A stretch of DNA of 64,000 nt from Streptomyces dengpaensis (GTDB lineage Bacteria; Actinomycetota; Actinomycetes; Streptomycetales; Streptomycetaceae). Location of the stretch: positions 1 through 64,000 of the forward strand of contig NZ_CP026652.1 in assembly GCF_002946835.1 (NCBI RefSeq), written 5' to 3'. The position numbers were made by a program, and so were the translations under genes. Of this stretch, positions 52,265 to 61,430 are shown piece by piece. Under the pieces are notes generated by a model that saw only the letters and a list, made by a program, of their open reading frames with translations, was not told the origin of the DNA and did not search any database. Positions within the stretch are counted from its first letter, which is position 1. Each line of letters starts with the position of its first letter.

Positions 52265-55054
52265 ATGCCGGACGACAGTGCGGGCCTTATCCAGCGGCGC
52301 GTCGCCTGCGCCCTGGAACCCCTGGAGGTGCTTGCGCGGCTGGGCGGCCGTCCCGGGCTTACCGGCCTCATCGGTTCCTGGGCGGGCGGCGGAGCGCTGA
52401 TCACCTCCGACCCGGTCGCGCCGGCCACATCCATCGCCGACATCGACGAGCATCCCGCGGCCGCGGCCGGTCCTGGTGATGGCACGGCCGCCCTGCCTGA
52501 TCCCGCCGGGTTTGTCGGCGGCGGCTGGTTCGGGGTTCTGGGCTATCAGCTCGGCCGCGATCTCGAGCGCCTGCCCGCCCCGCCGCCGCGGCCGGCCCCG
52601 GTGCCGGAGCTGCGGGTGTCCTACTTCGACCACGTGCTGCGGTACGACGCGGGGGCGGGAACCTGGTGGTTCGAATCGGTGGCCGGCCCGGACCGGGCCG
52701 AGCGGCATTACCGCCAGGTCACCGCCCGGCTGCACGGCCGAGCGCCGGCCTCCCGTGGCTACGAGTTCGGCCCGTTCCGGATGACCCCCGCGCCCGCGGC
52801 GCATCAGGACGCGGTCGCCCGCTGCCTGGAGCACATCGCCGCAGGCGACATCTTCCAGGCCAACATCTGCCTGCGGGCGGCGGCGGCGTTCCAGGGGGAT
52901 CCGCTGGAGGCGTTCATCCGCGGCGTCCGCGGGCTGCGGCCCGCGTACGCGGCCTACGTGACCACCAGCCACGGCGCAGTGGCCAGCTTCTCCCCGGAGC
53001 TGTTCCTGGACCGGCGCGGCCGGGCCGTGCTGACCTCGCCGATCAAGGGCACCGCGCCGCTTTCGGCCGATCCGCGCGACCTGGCGTCCTCCCAGAAGGA
53101 CCAGGCCGAGAACACGATGATCGTGGACCTGATGCGCAACGACCTGAGCCGGGTCTGCCTCCCCGGATCCGTTCACGTGCCGTCCACGGCCCGGGCCGAG
53201 GCGCACACCGGCGTGTGGCATCTCGTCCGCGACATCTCCGGCACCCTGCGCCCCGGCGTCACCGACTCGCAGCTGGTCCGCGTCACCTTCCCGCCCGGCA
53301 GCGTCACAGGCGCGCCGAAGGTCCGCGCGATGGAGCTGATCAGCCAGCTGGAGACCACCGGACGCGAGGCCTACACCGGAGCCATCGGCTACGCGTCCGC
53401 TGCGCGGCTGGAGATGAACGTCGCCATCCGGACGTTCGAGTTCCTCGGTGACACCGCGTGGATCGGCGTCGGCGGGGGTATCGTCCTGGACTCCGATCCC
53501 GCCAAAGAGATGCGCGAGTGCCTGGACAAGCTGCAGCCCCTCCTGACCGCCGTCGGCGCCGCGCTGGACGAATCTGCGCTAGACGACCCTACCCGGCAGC
53601 CCGGTCCACGGCGGGTCGGCACCGCCCGCCCCGCTGTCGGACGCGACGATGCGGTCACCACGCGCCGGCCGCAGGCCGGCCTCGGGGTCTTCGAGACCAT
53701 GCTCGTCACCAGGGGGAATGTCCCTCACCTGGCCGCGCACCTGGGACGGCTGAGCGCAAGCGTCCGGGACCTGTACTCCGCGGCCCTGCCAGACGGGCTT
53801 GAGCACCGCATCCGGGCCAGCGCCGGCACGTGCGCCGGCCGCGGCCGGCTCAGGGTGACCGTGACACCTGGCCGGGACACCGAGTCGATCACCCTCACGC
53901 CCCTCACCGGCCCGGCCAGCCCGCCGGTGACGCTCGTCCCGGTCCAGGTCCCCGGCGGATGGGGAGTCCACAAATGGGCCGACCGGACGATACTCGACCG
54001 GGACGGAAACGGCGCCCCCTGGCCCCCGGGACGCGATGCCCTGATCATGGACGACCAGGACCTGCTCGAAACCGGCCGCGCGTCGCTGTTCCTGGCCGAC
54101 GACGACGGGGTCCACACGCCCCGGCTGGACGGCAGGCTGCTGCCCGGCACGACGCGGCGCCAGGTGATCGATGTCCTCGGCCAGGCAGGCATCCCGGTCC
54201 ATGAGCACCGGCTGACGCTCACCGACCTGTCCCGCGCCACGGAAGTCTTCCTCACCAACGCCATCCGCGGCGTGACCCCCGTCGCCGGCTGCACCGCTCT
54301 GCCCGGGCGCGCATGGACGCGCGGCCCGCTCACCGCATGGCTGCAATCCCGCCTCCGGGACACGCCGCACGCCCCGCCCCGGCGCCGGCCCCCGCCCCGC
54401 TCCCGCGTGCTGCTGGTCGACAACTACGACTCGTTCGTCTACAACCTCGCGCGCTACTGCCAGGAACTCGGCGCCCGCACCACCGTCCTCCGCAACGACG
54501 ACCCCGCACTGGACCCGGAAACGATCGCGGGCCGCTACGACCACGTGATCATCTCCCCCGGACCCGGCGACCCGGCCTCAGCGGGCCGCAGCGTGGACAT
54601 CATCCGCCGGCTGGCCGGCGTGACGCCCATCCTCGGCGTCTGCCTCGGCCACCAGTGCATCGGCGAGGCATTCGGCGGCCGCACCGTCCGCGCGCCCCGC
54701 CCGGTCCACGGACGCCACACGCTCATCCACCACGACCAGCAGGGAATCTTCGCCGGACTGCCGCCACTCCTCACCGCCGGCCGCTACCACTCACTGGTCA
54801 CCGACGAATCCACCCTGCCCGGCGTCCTCACCCCCACCGCCCGCACGCCCGCCAGCCTGCTGATGGGCGTGCGCCACCGCCATCTCCCCGTGCACGGCAT
54901 CCAGGCCCACCCGGAATCCATTCTCACGCCGCGAGGCCACGACCTGCTGGCGAACTTCCTCGCGATCCCCCCGGATCGCGCAAGTGCTTCGAGGCTCGCG
55001 TCGAACGCACCGGCAGGAAGCCACTGGTCGGACGATTCGGCGGGATCCCGCTGA
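52265..55054 (+). CDS. PabB-PabC-PabA triple fusion (p-aminobenzoate synthesis)
   Basis: The product has 929 residues from an ATG with GGAGG. Residues 1-430 are chorismate-binding component I: TSPIKGTAPLSADPRDLAS (about 256), WHLVRDISGTLRPG, FPPGSVTGAPKVRAMELISQ (about 342) and GGGIVLDSDPAKEM. Residues about 470-690 are aminodeoxychorismate lyase-like (LGVFETMLVTRG, HKWADRTILDRDGNG, LLETGRASLFLADDDG). From about 713 to 905 is the glutamine amidotransferase: VLLVDNYDSFVYNLARY, Cys in GVCLGHQCIGEAFGG (about 791) and HGIQAHPESILTPRG. One chain could make p-aminobenzoate from chorismate and glutamine. The order is unusual. Its last 25 residues come from an abutting group II intron tail. Confidence 0.88.
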   Translation: MPDDSAGLIQRRVACALEPLEVLARLGGRPGLTGLIGSWAGGGALITSDPVAPATSIADIDEHPAAAAGPGDGTAALPDPAGFVGGGWFGVLGYQLGRDLERLPAPPPRPAPVPELRVSYFDHVLRYDAGAGTWWFESVAGPDRAERHYRQVTARLHGRAPASRGYEFGPFRMTPAPAAHQDAVARCLEHIAAGDIFQANICLRAAAAFQGDPLEAFIRGVRGLRPAYAAYVTTSHGAVASFSPELFLDRRGRAVLTSPIKGTAPLSADPRDLASSQKDQAENTMIVDLMRNDLSRVCLPGSVHVPSTARAEAHTGVWHLVRDISGTLRPGVTDSQLVRVTFPPGSVTGAPKVRAMELISQLETTGREAYTGAIGYASAARLEMNVAIRTFEFLGDTAWIGVGGGIVLDSDPAKEMRECLDKLQPLLTAVGAALDESALDDPTRQPGPRRVGTARPAVGRDDAVTTRRPQAGLGVFETMLVTRGNVPHLAAHLGRLSASVRDLYSAALPDGLEHRIRASAGTCAGRGRLRVTVTPGRDTESITLTPLTGPASPPVTLVPVQVPGGWGVHKWADRTILDRDGNGAPWPPGRDALIMDDQDLLETGRASLFLADDDGVHTPRLDGRLLPGTTRRQVIDVLGQAGIPVHEHRLTLTDLSRATEVFLTNAIRGVTPVAGCTALPGRAWTRGPLTAWLQSRLRDTPHAPPRRRPPPRSRVLLVDNYDSFVYNLARYCQELGARTTVLRNDDPALDPETIAGRYDHVIISPGPGDPASAGRSVDIIRRLAGVTPILGVCLGHQCIGEAFGGRTVRAPRPVHGRHTLIHHDQQGIFAGLPPLLTAGRYHSLVTDESTLPGVLTPTARTPASLLMGVRHRHLPVHGIQAHPESILTPRGHDLLANFLAIPPDRASASRLASNAPAGSHWSDDSAGSR

Positions 55055-55338
55055 GACGGAACAAGAAGACGGTCATCACCGACCGGCGGCTTGCCCCGGT
55101 CAACACCAAACGCAAGGAGCTGGTCACCCGGCTCCTCGCCGGACGGTGCGAGGCATGCGGGCGCATCGACGAGGTGGAAGTTCACCACGTTGCCAAGCTC
55201 GCAGACCTCGGACGATCAGTCAACCGGCCGCCGTGGGCAGATCTCATGGCCGCAAGACACCGCAAAACCCTTGTGGTCTGCGGAAGTTGTCACGCGGACA
55301 TCCACGGCAAGAACCCCGTCCCGGCACTCACGGCGTAG
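54980..55338 (+). pseudogene. C-terminal fragment of a group II intron reverse transcriptase/maturase
   Basis: In a frame different from the pab gene this reads KCFEARVERTGRKPLVGRFG, PVNTKRKELVTRLLAGRCEA and EVHHVAKLADLGR, then KTLVVCGSCHADIHGKNP. The two Cys pairs with HH and H-x-x-I-H match the HNH endonuclease end of intron-encoded proteins. No reverse transcriptase domain precedes it. The fragment begins inside the last codons of the pab fusion. Confidence 0.8.
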
Positions 55339-55445
55339 TCACTGGAGAGCGACGTGCGGGGAATGCTCGCATGCGTCGTTCGGGCTGGGGGCCGTGGGAA
55401 AAGGACCTGCTCAGCAGGCACCTCGCCGACGGCTCACCAGACTAG
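55339..55445 (+). ncRNA. Group II intron 3' end with domain V
   Basis: Just after the intron ORF stop, positions 55347-55381 can fold as a domain V hairpin: GAGCGACGTGCGGG pairs with the later CTCGCATGCGTCGTTC around a GAAT turn, with the AGC triad near the start. The following GGGCCGTGGGAAAAGGACCTG and a short hairpin resemble the domain VI region. The 5' part of the intron is absent, so it cannot splice. Confidence 0.65.
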
Positions 55446-55448
55446 CTA

Positions 55449-56477
55449 GTGCTGTGACCGCATAGGTTCGCCGGGTTGCGTTCAGGCCGCCTGTGACTCG
55501 CAGCGATACCTGGCCACTCGCAGGCGTGGATGGCCACTCCCGTTGCGGCATCGAGCGATGAGTTCCGATACGAAGAGAGGTCTTCTTGGGCGGACGTGCT
55601 CGTGAGGTGCCAGTAGAGGCGCCGCTCAGTCCTCGGATCGTGGGCACATACGAACTCGACCAAGCTTGATGACCGGTAAGGAGACTCCAGCGTGAGCGAC
55701 ATTGTGGTCCAGAAGATCGTCCGGCCTGAGCGCGCAGTATCGGGCCCGTGGCTGGAGGTAATCGCCTCGAATCTCGATTACCACCGAGCGACCTTCTTGT
55801 GGAAGTGCGAGAGCCTCTCGGATGCACAACTGCGGCTACGTCCTGTGAGGTCGTCGGCGTTGACCCTGCTGGGGCTCATGCGCCATCTGCAGGGGGTTGA
55901 GCGTGCCTGGTTCCAGCGGAGGTTGGCCGGCACGACGCCTCGCTTCTTCCCCTATCGGACCTACGTCACCGCTGACGGTGGCGAGTGGTACGACGAGTCG
56001 GACGCTACGCCGGCCAGGGACGTCTACGAGGACTACCTAAAGGCGTGCGAGGAGTCGCGGCAGGTATTCGCGAAGGTGACCGTCGACCTCGCGCGCATCG
56101 TGCCGAATCCGGAGTTCGGTGACACCGATGTGCGGTTCGTCCTTGAGCACGTGATCGAGGAGTACGCCCGCCACGTCGGCCATGCGGATCTCCTCCGCGA
56201 GGCCATCGATGGCGCCACCGGCGAGTAGCCGACCGCTGCGCCCCACGAAGCATGCCTCGGCCCAGCATGCGACGAATCGCTACCGTACTGACCAGCTACC
56301 GCTGAGCAAAATGGCCAACCACCCGTGAGCACAGGCTGGTCACCAGGGGTCCTGCGACCGCCCCTGGCCACATATCGCTGGCGGTCACACCGCCGTGGCG
56401 AGGGGCCGACCGCCCCAGCGGATGCCCCCTCGCCGCTGCGGCCTGAGCGACCCGGCGAACCTATGCGGTCAGAGCAC
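55449..56477 (+). mobile_element. Transposase-less IS630 derivative carrying a gene (mobile insertion cassette)
   Basis: Both ends match the IS630 element at 22726-23962: GTGCTGTGACCGCATAGGTT at 55449 and its inverted partner, with one mismatch, ending at 56477. TA flanks each side (55447-55448 and 56478-56479). Inside, only a short piece of the transposase 3' end remains near 56391-56446; the rest is replaced by a DinB-family gene. The intact transposase at 22757 could act on it in trans. Confidence 0.8.
55692..56228 (+). CDS. DinB-family (DUF664-type) protein
   Basis: The product has 178 residues from a GTG with AAGGAG upstream. The four-helix pattern of the DinB superfamily is visible: LDYHRATFLWKCESLSDAQL, LGLMRHLQGVERAWFQRRL with a candidate metal-ligand His, and FVLEHVIEEYARHVGHADLL with further His. 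Relatives include mycothiol- or bacillithiol-dependent transferases. It is the only gene between the IS630-type ends and is therefore probable cargo. Its substrate is unknown. Confidence 0.82.
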   Translation: MSDIVVQKIVRPERAVSGPWLEVIASNLDYHRATFLWKCESLSDAQLRLRPVRSSALTLLGLMRHLQGVERAWFQRRLAGTTPRFFPYRTYVTADGGEWYDESDATPARDVYEDYLKACEESRQVFAKVTVDLARIVPNPEFGDTDVRFVLEHVIEEYARHVGHADLLREAIDGATGE

Positions 56478-56902
56478 TAGTCTAGCCGGCTCGTCCGCCG
56501 AGCCCTAGGAAGAACGGGCCAGCCAACTGACTACCGTGAGTCGAGGGCGTTTCGGGGGCTGATACTGGTGGGCTCGCAGATTCAACTATCGCCAGTTCTC
56601 TGCAAGAACGAGCAACCGGTGACGGTGTGTGGTCGTAATTCAGTAGGCTCGCCCGCCTGTGACTGGTAGAGGCAGCACCTTCAACCGGCGTCGCGACCGT
56701 CCGGAGGAGCCTTGCCCGGCACGGGCAGCAGCACGGGCTGCGCCTGTGGCCGGTCGGCACCGTACTGGCGCCCTTGGCTGCCCAACGCCAACGACCCAGC
56801 GACCGGCCATCGTTCACCTCTCCCACACTTTTCCATCACCCGACGGTCACATGCTGGGTATGCTCCTGGAGCTCCATTCGCACCACTGAGGGGGGATTCC
56901 TC
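56478..56902. other. Intergenic region without a recognised gene
   Basis: No open frame here has family motifs. It would contain the promoter of the secreted protein gene at 56903, which has a GGGGGGA ribosome site. No terminator or repeat is obvious. Confidence 0.5.
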
Positions 56903-57397
56903 ATGCGCATGCGCCATGCCCTGACGGCCGCCGCCGCTGCCGGGACGCTCGCCGCCGTCGTTGCCGCCCCGGCACAGGCCACCGAGTATTCTTCCGCGCT
57001 GAAAATCAAGGGCATCCAGTACGACGCGCCCGGCCGGGACTCCAACAGCTGCTCCACGGGCAATACCAAGGACGAGTACCTGACGATCAAGAACTACTCA
57101 CGCAGCACGACCGTGAACCTGAAGGGCTACGTGGTCAAGGACGCCGCCGGCAACCGGTTCCCCTTCACCGCGAACCACTACCTCCAGCCCGGCGACTACA
57201 TCAAACTCCGCGGCGGCCGCGGCACCGACTCCGACGCCAACAACGTCGTCTACCGCCAGAACTGCAACTTCATGTGGAACAACGACAAGGACACCATCTA
57301 CCTCTACAAGCCCTCCGGTGCCCGCGCCGACGTCCACTCCTACACCAAAACCAGTAACGACCCCGACGGCAACGGCTACATCACCTATCACGGCTGA
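56903..57397 (+). CDS. Secreted lamin-tail-domain protein
   Basis: The product has 164 residues from the ATG at 56903. A signal peptide is clear (basic MRMRHA, then an Ala-rich core ending APAQA-TEY). The mature part, KIKGIQYDAPGRDSN, EYLTIKNYSRSTTVNLKGYV, FTANHYLQPGDYIKLRGGRG and WNNDKDTIYLYKPSGARADV, matches the lamin tail domain, an Ig-like fold used outside the cell by many actinomycetes. Function is unclear; binding to surface polymers or DNA is possible. Confidence 0.88.
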   Translation: MRMRHALTAAAAAGTLAAVVAAPAQATEYSSALKIKGIQYDAPGRDSNSCSTGNTKDEYLTIKNYSRSTTVNLKGYVVKDAAGNRFPFTANHYLQPGDYIKLRGGRGTDSDANNVVYRQNCNFMWNNDKDTIYLYKPSGARADVHSYTKTSNDPDGNGYITYHG

Positions 57398-57745
57398 ACC
57401 AGCCGCCACGGCCCGCCGGCCGCGCCCGCTTCTCCGCGAAAGGCGCATCGGTGCCCCAGTAGAAGAAGCGCAGCCATCGCCCCACCACAAGGCCCCAATT
57501 GCCGTTAGCTTGTCCCTACAGTTCTAGCGCGGGTTCACACCGGTCCTGTCGCAGAGCGGCACGGCATCCGTGTCGAGGTGGACGAGCGCTGCGGGCGGGT
57601 GCGGCACCGGCGGCCGGAGCTTGCGACGGTGGGGGAGCTGATGGTCACCGCCCCGTTCCAGGTTCAAGGCAAGCGGCTGCAGTATCCCGGCTCCAGCTCC
57701 GTGTCACTGCATGACAGTTGGAATTGCCGACAAGAGCGGACAGGG
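57398..57745. other. Intergenic region between convergent genes
   Basis: No gene is recognised. A short open frame over 57499-57714 has no family motif. I see no strong terminator for either neighbour. Confidence 0.5.
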
Positions 57746-58627
57746 TCAGACGGTGATGTCGGCGGTGACGCCGGCGAACAGGTCGTCCTCAGGGAGCGAG
57801 GTGTCGACCAGCGAGCGGGCCAGCTCGTACTCCTCGGTCGGCCAGACCTCGCGCTGGACGTCGAGCGGTACCCGGAACCATGGGCCGTCCGGGTCGATCT
57901 GGGTGGCGTGGGCGATCAACGCCCGGTCGCGCACCTCGAACCAGTCGGCGCACTGCACCCGGGTGGTGAACTCGCGCTCCTTGCGGCCCTCCTTCTCCCA
58001 GCCGGCGATCCACTCGCCGTAGGGGGACTCGTGGCCGTGTTCCACCAGGTAGGCGTGGAGGGCTCGGATCCGGGCCATCGACATGCCGTGGTTGTAGTAC
58101 AGCTTCAGCGGCTGCCAGGGCTCACCGGACTCCGGGTAGGCGTCGGGGTCCCCTGCCGCATCGAAGGCGGCCATCGTGATCGTGTGGGTCATGATGTGGT
58201 CGGGGTGCGGGTAGCCGCCGGTCTCGTCGTACGTGGTGATCACGTGCGGGCGGAACTCGCGGATGAGCCGCACCAGCGGCTCCGCGGCCTTCTCCCCCAA
58301 CTCCAGGGCGAAGCAGCCCTCGGGCAGCGGGGGCAGCGGGTCGCCCTCCGGCAGGCCGGAGTCGACAAAGCCCAGCCATGCCTGCTTGACGCCGAGGATC
58401 TCCCGCGCGGCATCCATCTCCTTGCGCCGGACCTCGTGGAGGTTGGCCTCGATCTCCGGGTCGCCCTGGAGCTTGGGGTTGAGGATGGAACCGCGCTCTC
58501 CCCCGGTGCAGGTGGCCACCAGGACGTCCACGCCCTGGGCGACGTACTTCGCCATGCTGGCCGCGCCCTTGCTGGACTCGTCGTCCGGGTGGGCGTGGAC
58601 CGCCATCATCCGCAACTGCTCTGTCAA
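57746..58627 (-). CDS. mca: Mycothiol S-conjugate amidase Mca
   Basis: The product has 293 residues from a TTG with GGAAGGA upstream. The LmbE-type deacetylase motif HAHPDDESSKGAASMAKYV and the zinc ligands in GGYPHPDHIMTH are present. CTGGERGSILNPKLQGD, LGFVDSGLPEGDPLPPLPEG and the ending EEYELARSLVDTSLPEDDLF are specific to Mca rather than MshB. It cleaves mycothiol-toxin conjugates to mercapturates for export. Mycothiol is confined to actinomycetes, which supports the host assignment. Confidence 0.94.
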   Translation of the reverse strand: MTEQLRMMAVHAHPDDESSKGAASMAKYVAQGVDVLVATCTGGERGSILNPKLQGDPEIEANLHEVRRKEMDAAREILGVKQAWLGFVDSGLPEGDPLPPLPEGCFALELGEKAAEPLVRLIREFRPHVITTYDETGGYPHPDHIMTHTITMAAFDAAGDPDAYPESGEPWQPLKLYYNHGMSMARIRALHAYLVEHGHESPYGEWIAGWEKEGRKEREFTTRVQCADWFEVRDRALIAHATQIDPDGPWFRVPLDVQREVWPTEEYELARSLVDTSLPEDDLFAGVTADITV

Positions 58628-59041
58628 CGCATGTTCCTTCCGAATCGCCCCGCTGCGGGGCGGGAGTCCTCAGCCGGGGCCCTCCGCACCGAACAGAGGA
58701 CCACTCACCGGCCTGCCATGCCTTTCATGGCCGTAATGTGGTGTGCGTATCGGTCCACCGTCGCCGTGGCGGTCAACTCGAGTTCTTCGTCGAGCATCTG
58801 GGTCCACGTCATGGTGTACACGCCCGGTGCCCGGACGCCGCGGGCTGTTCAGCAGGCCGTTCAGCCTCCACATGCCGTCGGCGTCGCACCGGGTTGCGGA
58901 TCGCACGGCTCAGCTCGTACGCCCCGTCCTCCTTGTCGAGCCCGTGGGTTGCGCGGTGAGATGGGGCCCGGAGTGGGACGCCCGCTGTGGCGGCCGCGAT
59001 CCCGATGCCCGACGCCGGGGGGCTGTCAGACCGGTCCGCGG
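58628..59041. other. Region with only degenerate minus-strand frames
   Basis: A hairpin (CGCCCCG-CTG-CGGGGCG, 58646-58662) lies just upstream of mca. On the minus strand fragments such as LDKEDGAYELSRAIRNPV and MTWTQMLDEELELTATATV look protein-like but lie in different frames, so a small gene may have decayed here. No family is recognised. Confidence 0.4.
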
Positions 59042-59602
59042 TCAGGCGCGGAACAGCAGCACGATCGTGGCCACGAGTACGCCGAGAGCCACCGCGGCGA
59101 CGCCGTAGCCCGCACGGTGCGTCCGCACGCCGGGCAGGTGAGCGTCGAGAGCGAGGCGGCCGGGCCCGCTGAGGGCCAGGGCCGCCGCCCCTGCGGCAAG
59201 GGTGAGTTCGTACTCCACGCCCGTCGGGGCGAAGAAGCCGCCACCCCACTTCACGGCCACGGCGTTCACCATGATTCCGACGACCGCCGCTCCGGCGAGC
59301 GGCGTCAGCAGCCCCAGGGCGAGGCCCAGCCCGCCGAGCAGTTCGCTCAGCCCTGCCACCACGGCCATCGCCTTCCCGGACGGATAACCGACGGAGGTGA
59401 AGAACTGTCCCGTACCGTCCACACCTCCCCCGGAGAACCAGCCGAACAGTTTCTGCGCTCCATGGCTCGCCATCGGCAGGCCGAGGGCCAGGCGCAACAG
59501 CAGCAGCCCGGCGTCGTGGGCGTGCAGCCGGGTACCTGGCTCACCGGCTCCGGAAGCGCGGGAGTCGGAGTGGTTCAGAGTGTCGACAGGCAAAACGGAC
59601 AT
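59042..59602 (-). CDS. DoxX-family membrane protein
   Basis: The product has 186 residues with AAGGA before the ATG. Four hydrophobic segments and the DoxX signature are visible: LLLLRLALGLPMASHGAQKL with FGWFSGGG, YPSGKAMAVVAGLSELLGGL and LLTPLAGAAVVGIMVNAVAV. DoxX proteins sit in the cytoplasmic membrane and are linked to thiol stress and quinone or redox functions. It lies among redox-related genes (mca, FMN reductase) on the same strand. Confidence 0.88.
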   Translation of the reverse strand: MSVLPVDTLNHSDSRASGAGEPGTRLHAHDAGLLLLRLALGLPMASHGAQKLFGWFSGGGVDGTGQFFTSVGYPSGKAMAVVAGLSELLGGLGLALGLLTPLAGAAVVGIMVNAVAVKWGGGFFAPTGVEYELTLAAGAAALALSGPGRLALDAHLPGVRTHRAGYGVAAVALGVLVATIVLLFRA

Positions 59603-59918
59603 CTCGGAGTCCTTTCTGAGGATGCTTTGTACGGCCTGCGAGCCCGACGTCGCGTCGCGCCGCGCGACCCATGAGGGCGCAGCGATTGCATGGCGAGGAG
59701 ATGCCGGGTCGCATGTATCGGTCCGGAGGTGCGGGAACGGGAGATCAAGCAGGGCGCCGACCGGCGGGCTCGCAGTCGTCCAGGACCTTCCTGGCGCGCT
59801 TGGGGCAGCCGGGCGCTGAGCCGCTCATTCAGGAAGCCGGGGCAGGTCCCGGGGATCCGTGGCTGCACGGCGTCCCTCAACGTCCCCACGACAGGTTTCC
59901 TCAGGGCTACCTGGTACC
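59603..59918. other. Intergenic region
   Basis: This lies between the DoxX gene start and the MFS gene stop. No gene or repeat is recognised. Confidence 0.5.
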
Positions 59919-61430
59919 TCAGTGGGCAACCACCGCCACCTCGTCCTCGACGCCCTCACTGCCCTCACTGCCCGCGCGGCCGGCGTTGACCAGGGCCAGG
60001 ACGATCAGCGTGGCGATCACCAGCATGCCGACGGCGAACCAGATGGCGTTGGCGTAGCCGTGCACCACACCCTGCAGCTGGACCAGCTGCCGCTGCGGCT
60101 CCGTCGCGGCGTCGGCGATGTGGTCCTTGACATACGAGGTCGTCGCGGAGGCGGCGATCGTGTTCAGCAGGGCCGTGCCGATCGCGCCACCCACCTGCTG
60201 CGAGGTGTTGATCATCGCGGAGGCGACACCGGCGTCCCGGGGCTCGATGCCCAGGGTGGGCAGGGACATGGCGGGCGTGAACGTCGTACCCATACCGAGA
60301 CCCAGCAGCACCAGCGCCGGCAGGACGGTCGAGGCGTACGACGAGCTGACCTCCAGCTGCGCCAGCAGGAGCATGCCGGCCATGGCCACCAGGAAGCCGG
60401 GGCCCATCAGGAACCGGGGCGGGACGCGGGTCACCAGACGCGTGCCGATCTGGGTCGAGCCGACCATCATGCCCGCCACCATCGGCAGGAAGCAGAACCC
60501 GCTCTTGACCGGCGAGTAGCCCTTCACGACCTGCAGGTAGTACGTCAGGAACAGGAAGGTGCCGAACATCGCGATGACCGCGATACCGAGGGAGAGGTAG
60601 ACGCCACCGCGGTTGCGGTCGGTGATCACGCGCAGGGGCAGCAGTGGTGCCTTGACCTTGGCCTCGGTGAAAACGAAGGTAAGCAGCAGGACCACCGACA
60701 CGACGAACAGGGAGATGGTCGTGGTGTCGCCCCAGCCGTCGGACTCGGCACGGGTGAAGCCGTAGACCAGCGAGACCAGGCCCAGGGTGGACAGGACGAC
60801 GCCGGGGATGTCGAGCGGCGAGTGGTTGCGGCCGCCCTCGGGCTCACGGACGACGAAGTAGGCGCCGGCCGCCGCGGCGATCGCGAACGGGACGTTGACG
60901 AAGAACGTCCAGCGCCAGTCCAGGTACTGGGTGAGCACACCTCCGAGGATGAAGCCGACGGCGCTGCCGCCACCGGCGATGGCGCCGTAGATGCCGAACG
61001 CCTTGGCGCGCTCCTTGGCGTCCGTGAACATCACGGCGAGCAGCGAGAGCGCGGCCGGGGCGAGCAGGGCGCCGAAGACGCCCTGGAGGGCGCGGGCGCC
61101 GAACATCATCGCGCCGGTGGTCGCCGCGCCGCCGAGCGCGGAGGCGGCGGCGAAACCGATCAGGCCTATGACGAAGGCGCGCTTGCGGCCCCACAGGTCG
61201 CCCACCCGGCCGCCGAACAGGAGCAGACCGCCGAAGGCCAGGGCGTAGGCCGTGACGACCCACTGCCGGTCACCGTCGGAGATGCCCAGATCCTGCTGGG
61301 CGGAAGGCAGGGCGATGTTCACGATGGTGGTGTCGAGGACGACCATCAGCTGGGCGAGCGCGATGAAGACGAGCGCTTTCCAGCGGTTGGCGTGCGCGTC
61401 ACCGGGAGCCTTGAAAGCAGTTCGGGACAT
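59919..61430 (-). CDS. DHA2 (EmrB/QacA) MFS exporter
   Basis: The product has 503 residues from the ATG at 61430; a GTG at 61442 is possible. About 14 hydrophobic segments are predicted. Motif A appears as GGRVGDLWGRKRAFVIG and motif C as GSAVGFILGGVLTQYLDWRW. The first segment has the DHA2-typical LAQLMVVLDTTIVNIALPSA. Such proton-driven pumps export drugs, antibiotics or toxic aromatics. It could export a product of the redox genes around it, but the sequence does not show a substrate. Confidence 0.92.
   Translation of the reverse strand: MSRTAFKAPGDAHANRWKALVFIALAQLMVVLDTTIVNIALPSAQQDLGISDGDRQWVVTAYALAFGGLLLFGGRVGDLWGRKRAFVIGLIGFAAASALGGAATTGAMMFGARALQGVFGALLAPAALSLLAVMFTDAKERAKAFGIYGAIAGGGSAVGFILGGVLTQYLDWRWTFFVNVPFAIAAAAGAYFVVREPEGGRNHSPLDIPGVVLSTLGLVSLVYGFTRAESDGWGDTTTISLFVVSVVLLLTFVFTEAKVKAPLLPLRVITDRNRGGVYLSLGIAVIAMFGTFLFLTYYLQVVKGYSPVKSGFCFLPMVAGMMVGSTQIGTRLVTRVPPRFLMGPGFLVAMAGMLLLAQLEVSSSYASTVLPALVLLGLGMGTTFTPAMSLPTLGIEPRDAGVASAMINTSQQVGGAIGTALLNTIAASATTSYVKDHIADAATEPQRQLVQLQGVVHGYANAIWFAVGMLVIATLIVLALVNAGRAGSEGSEGVEDEVAVVAH

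Noticed and set aside
57578..59674. Plus-strand open frame of about 700 codons
   Set aside because: It is antisense to mca and DoxX, which have clear motifs. The translation is repetitive and family-less.
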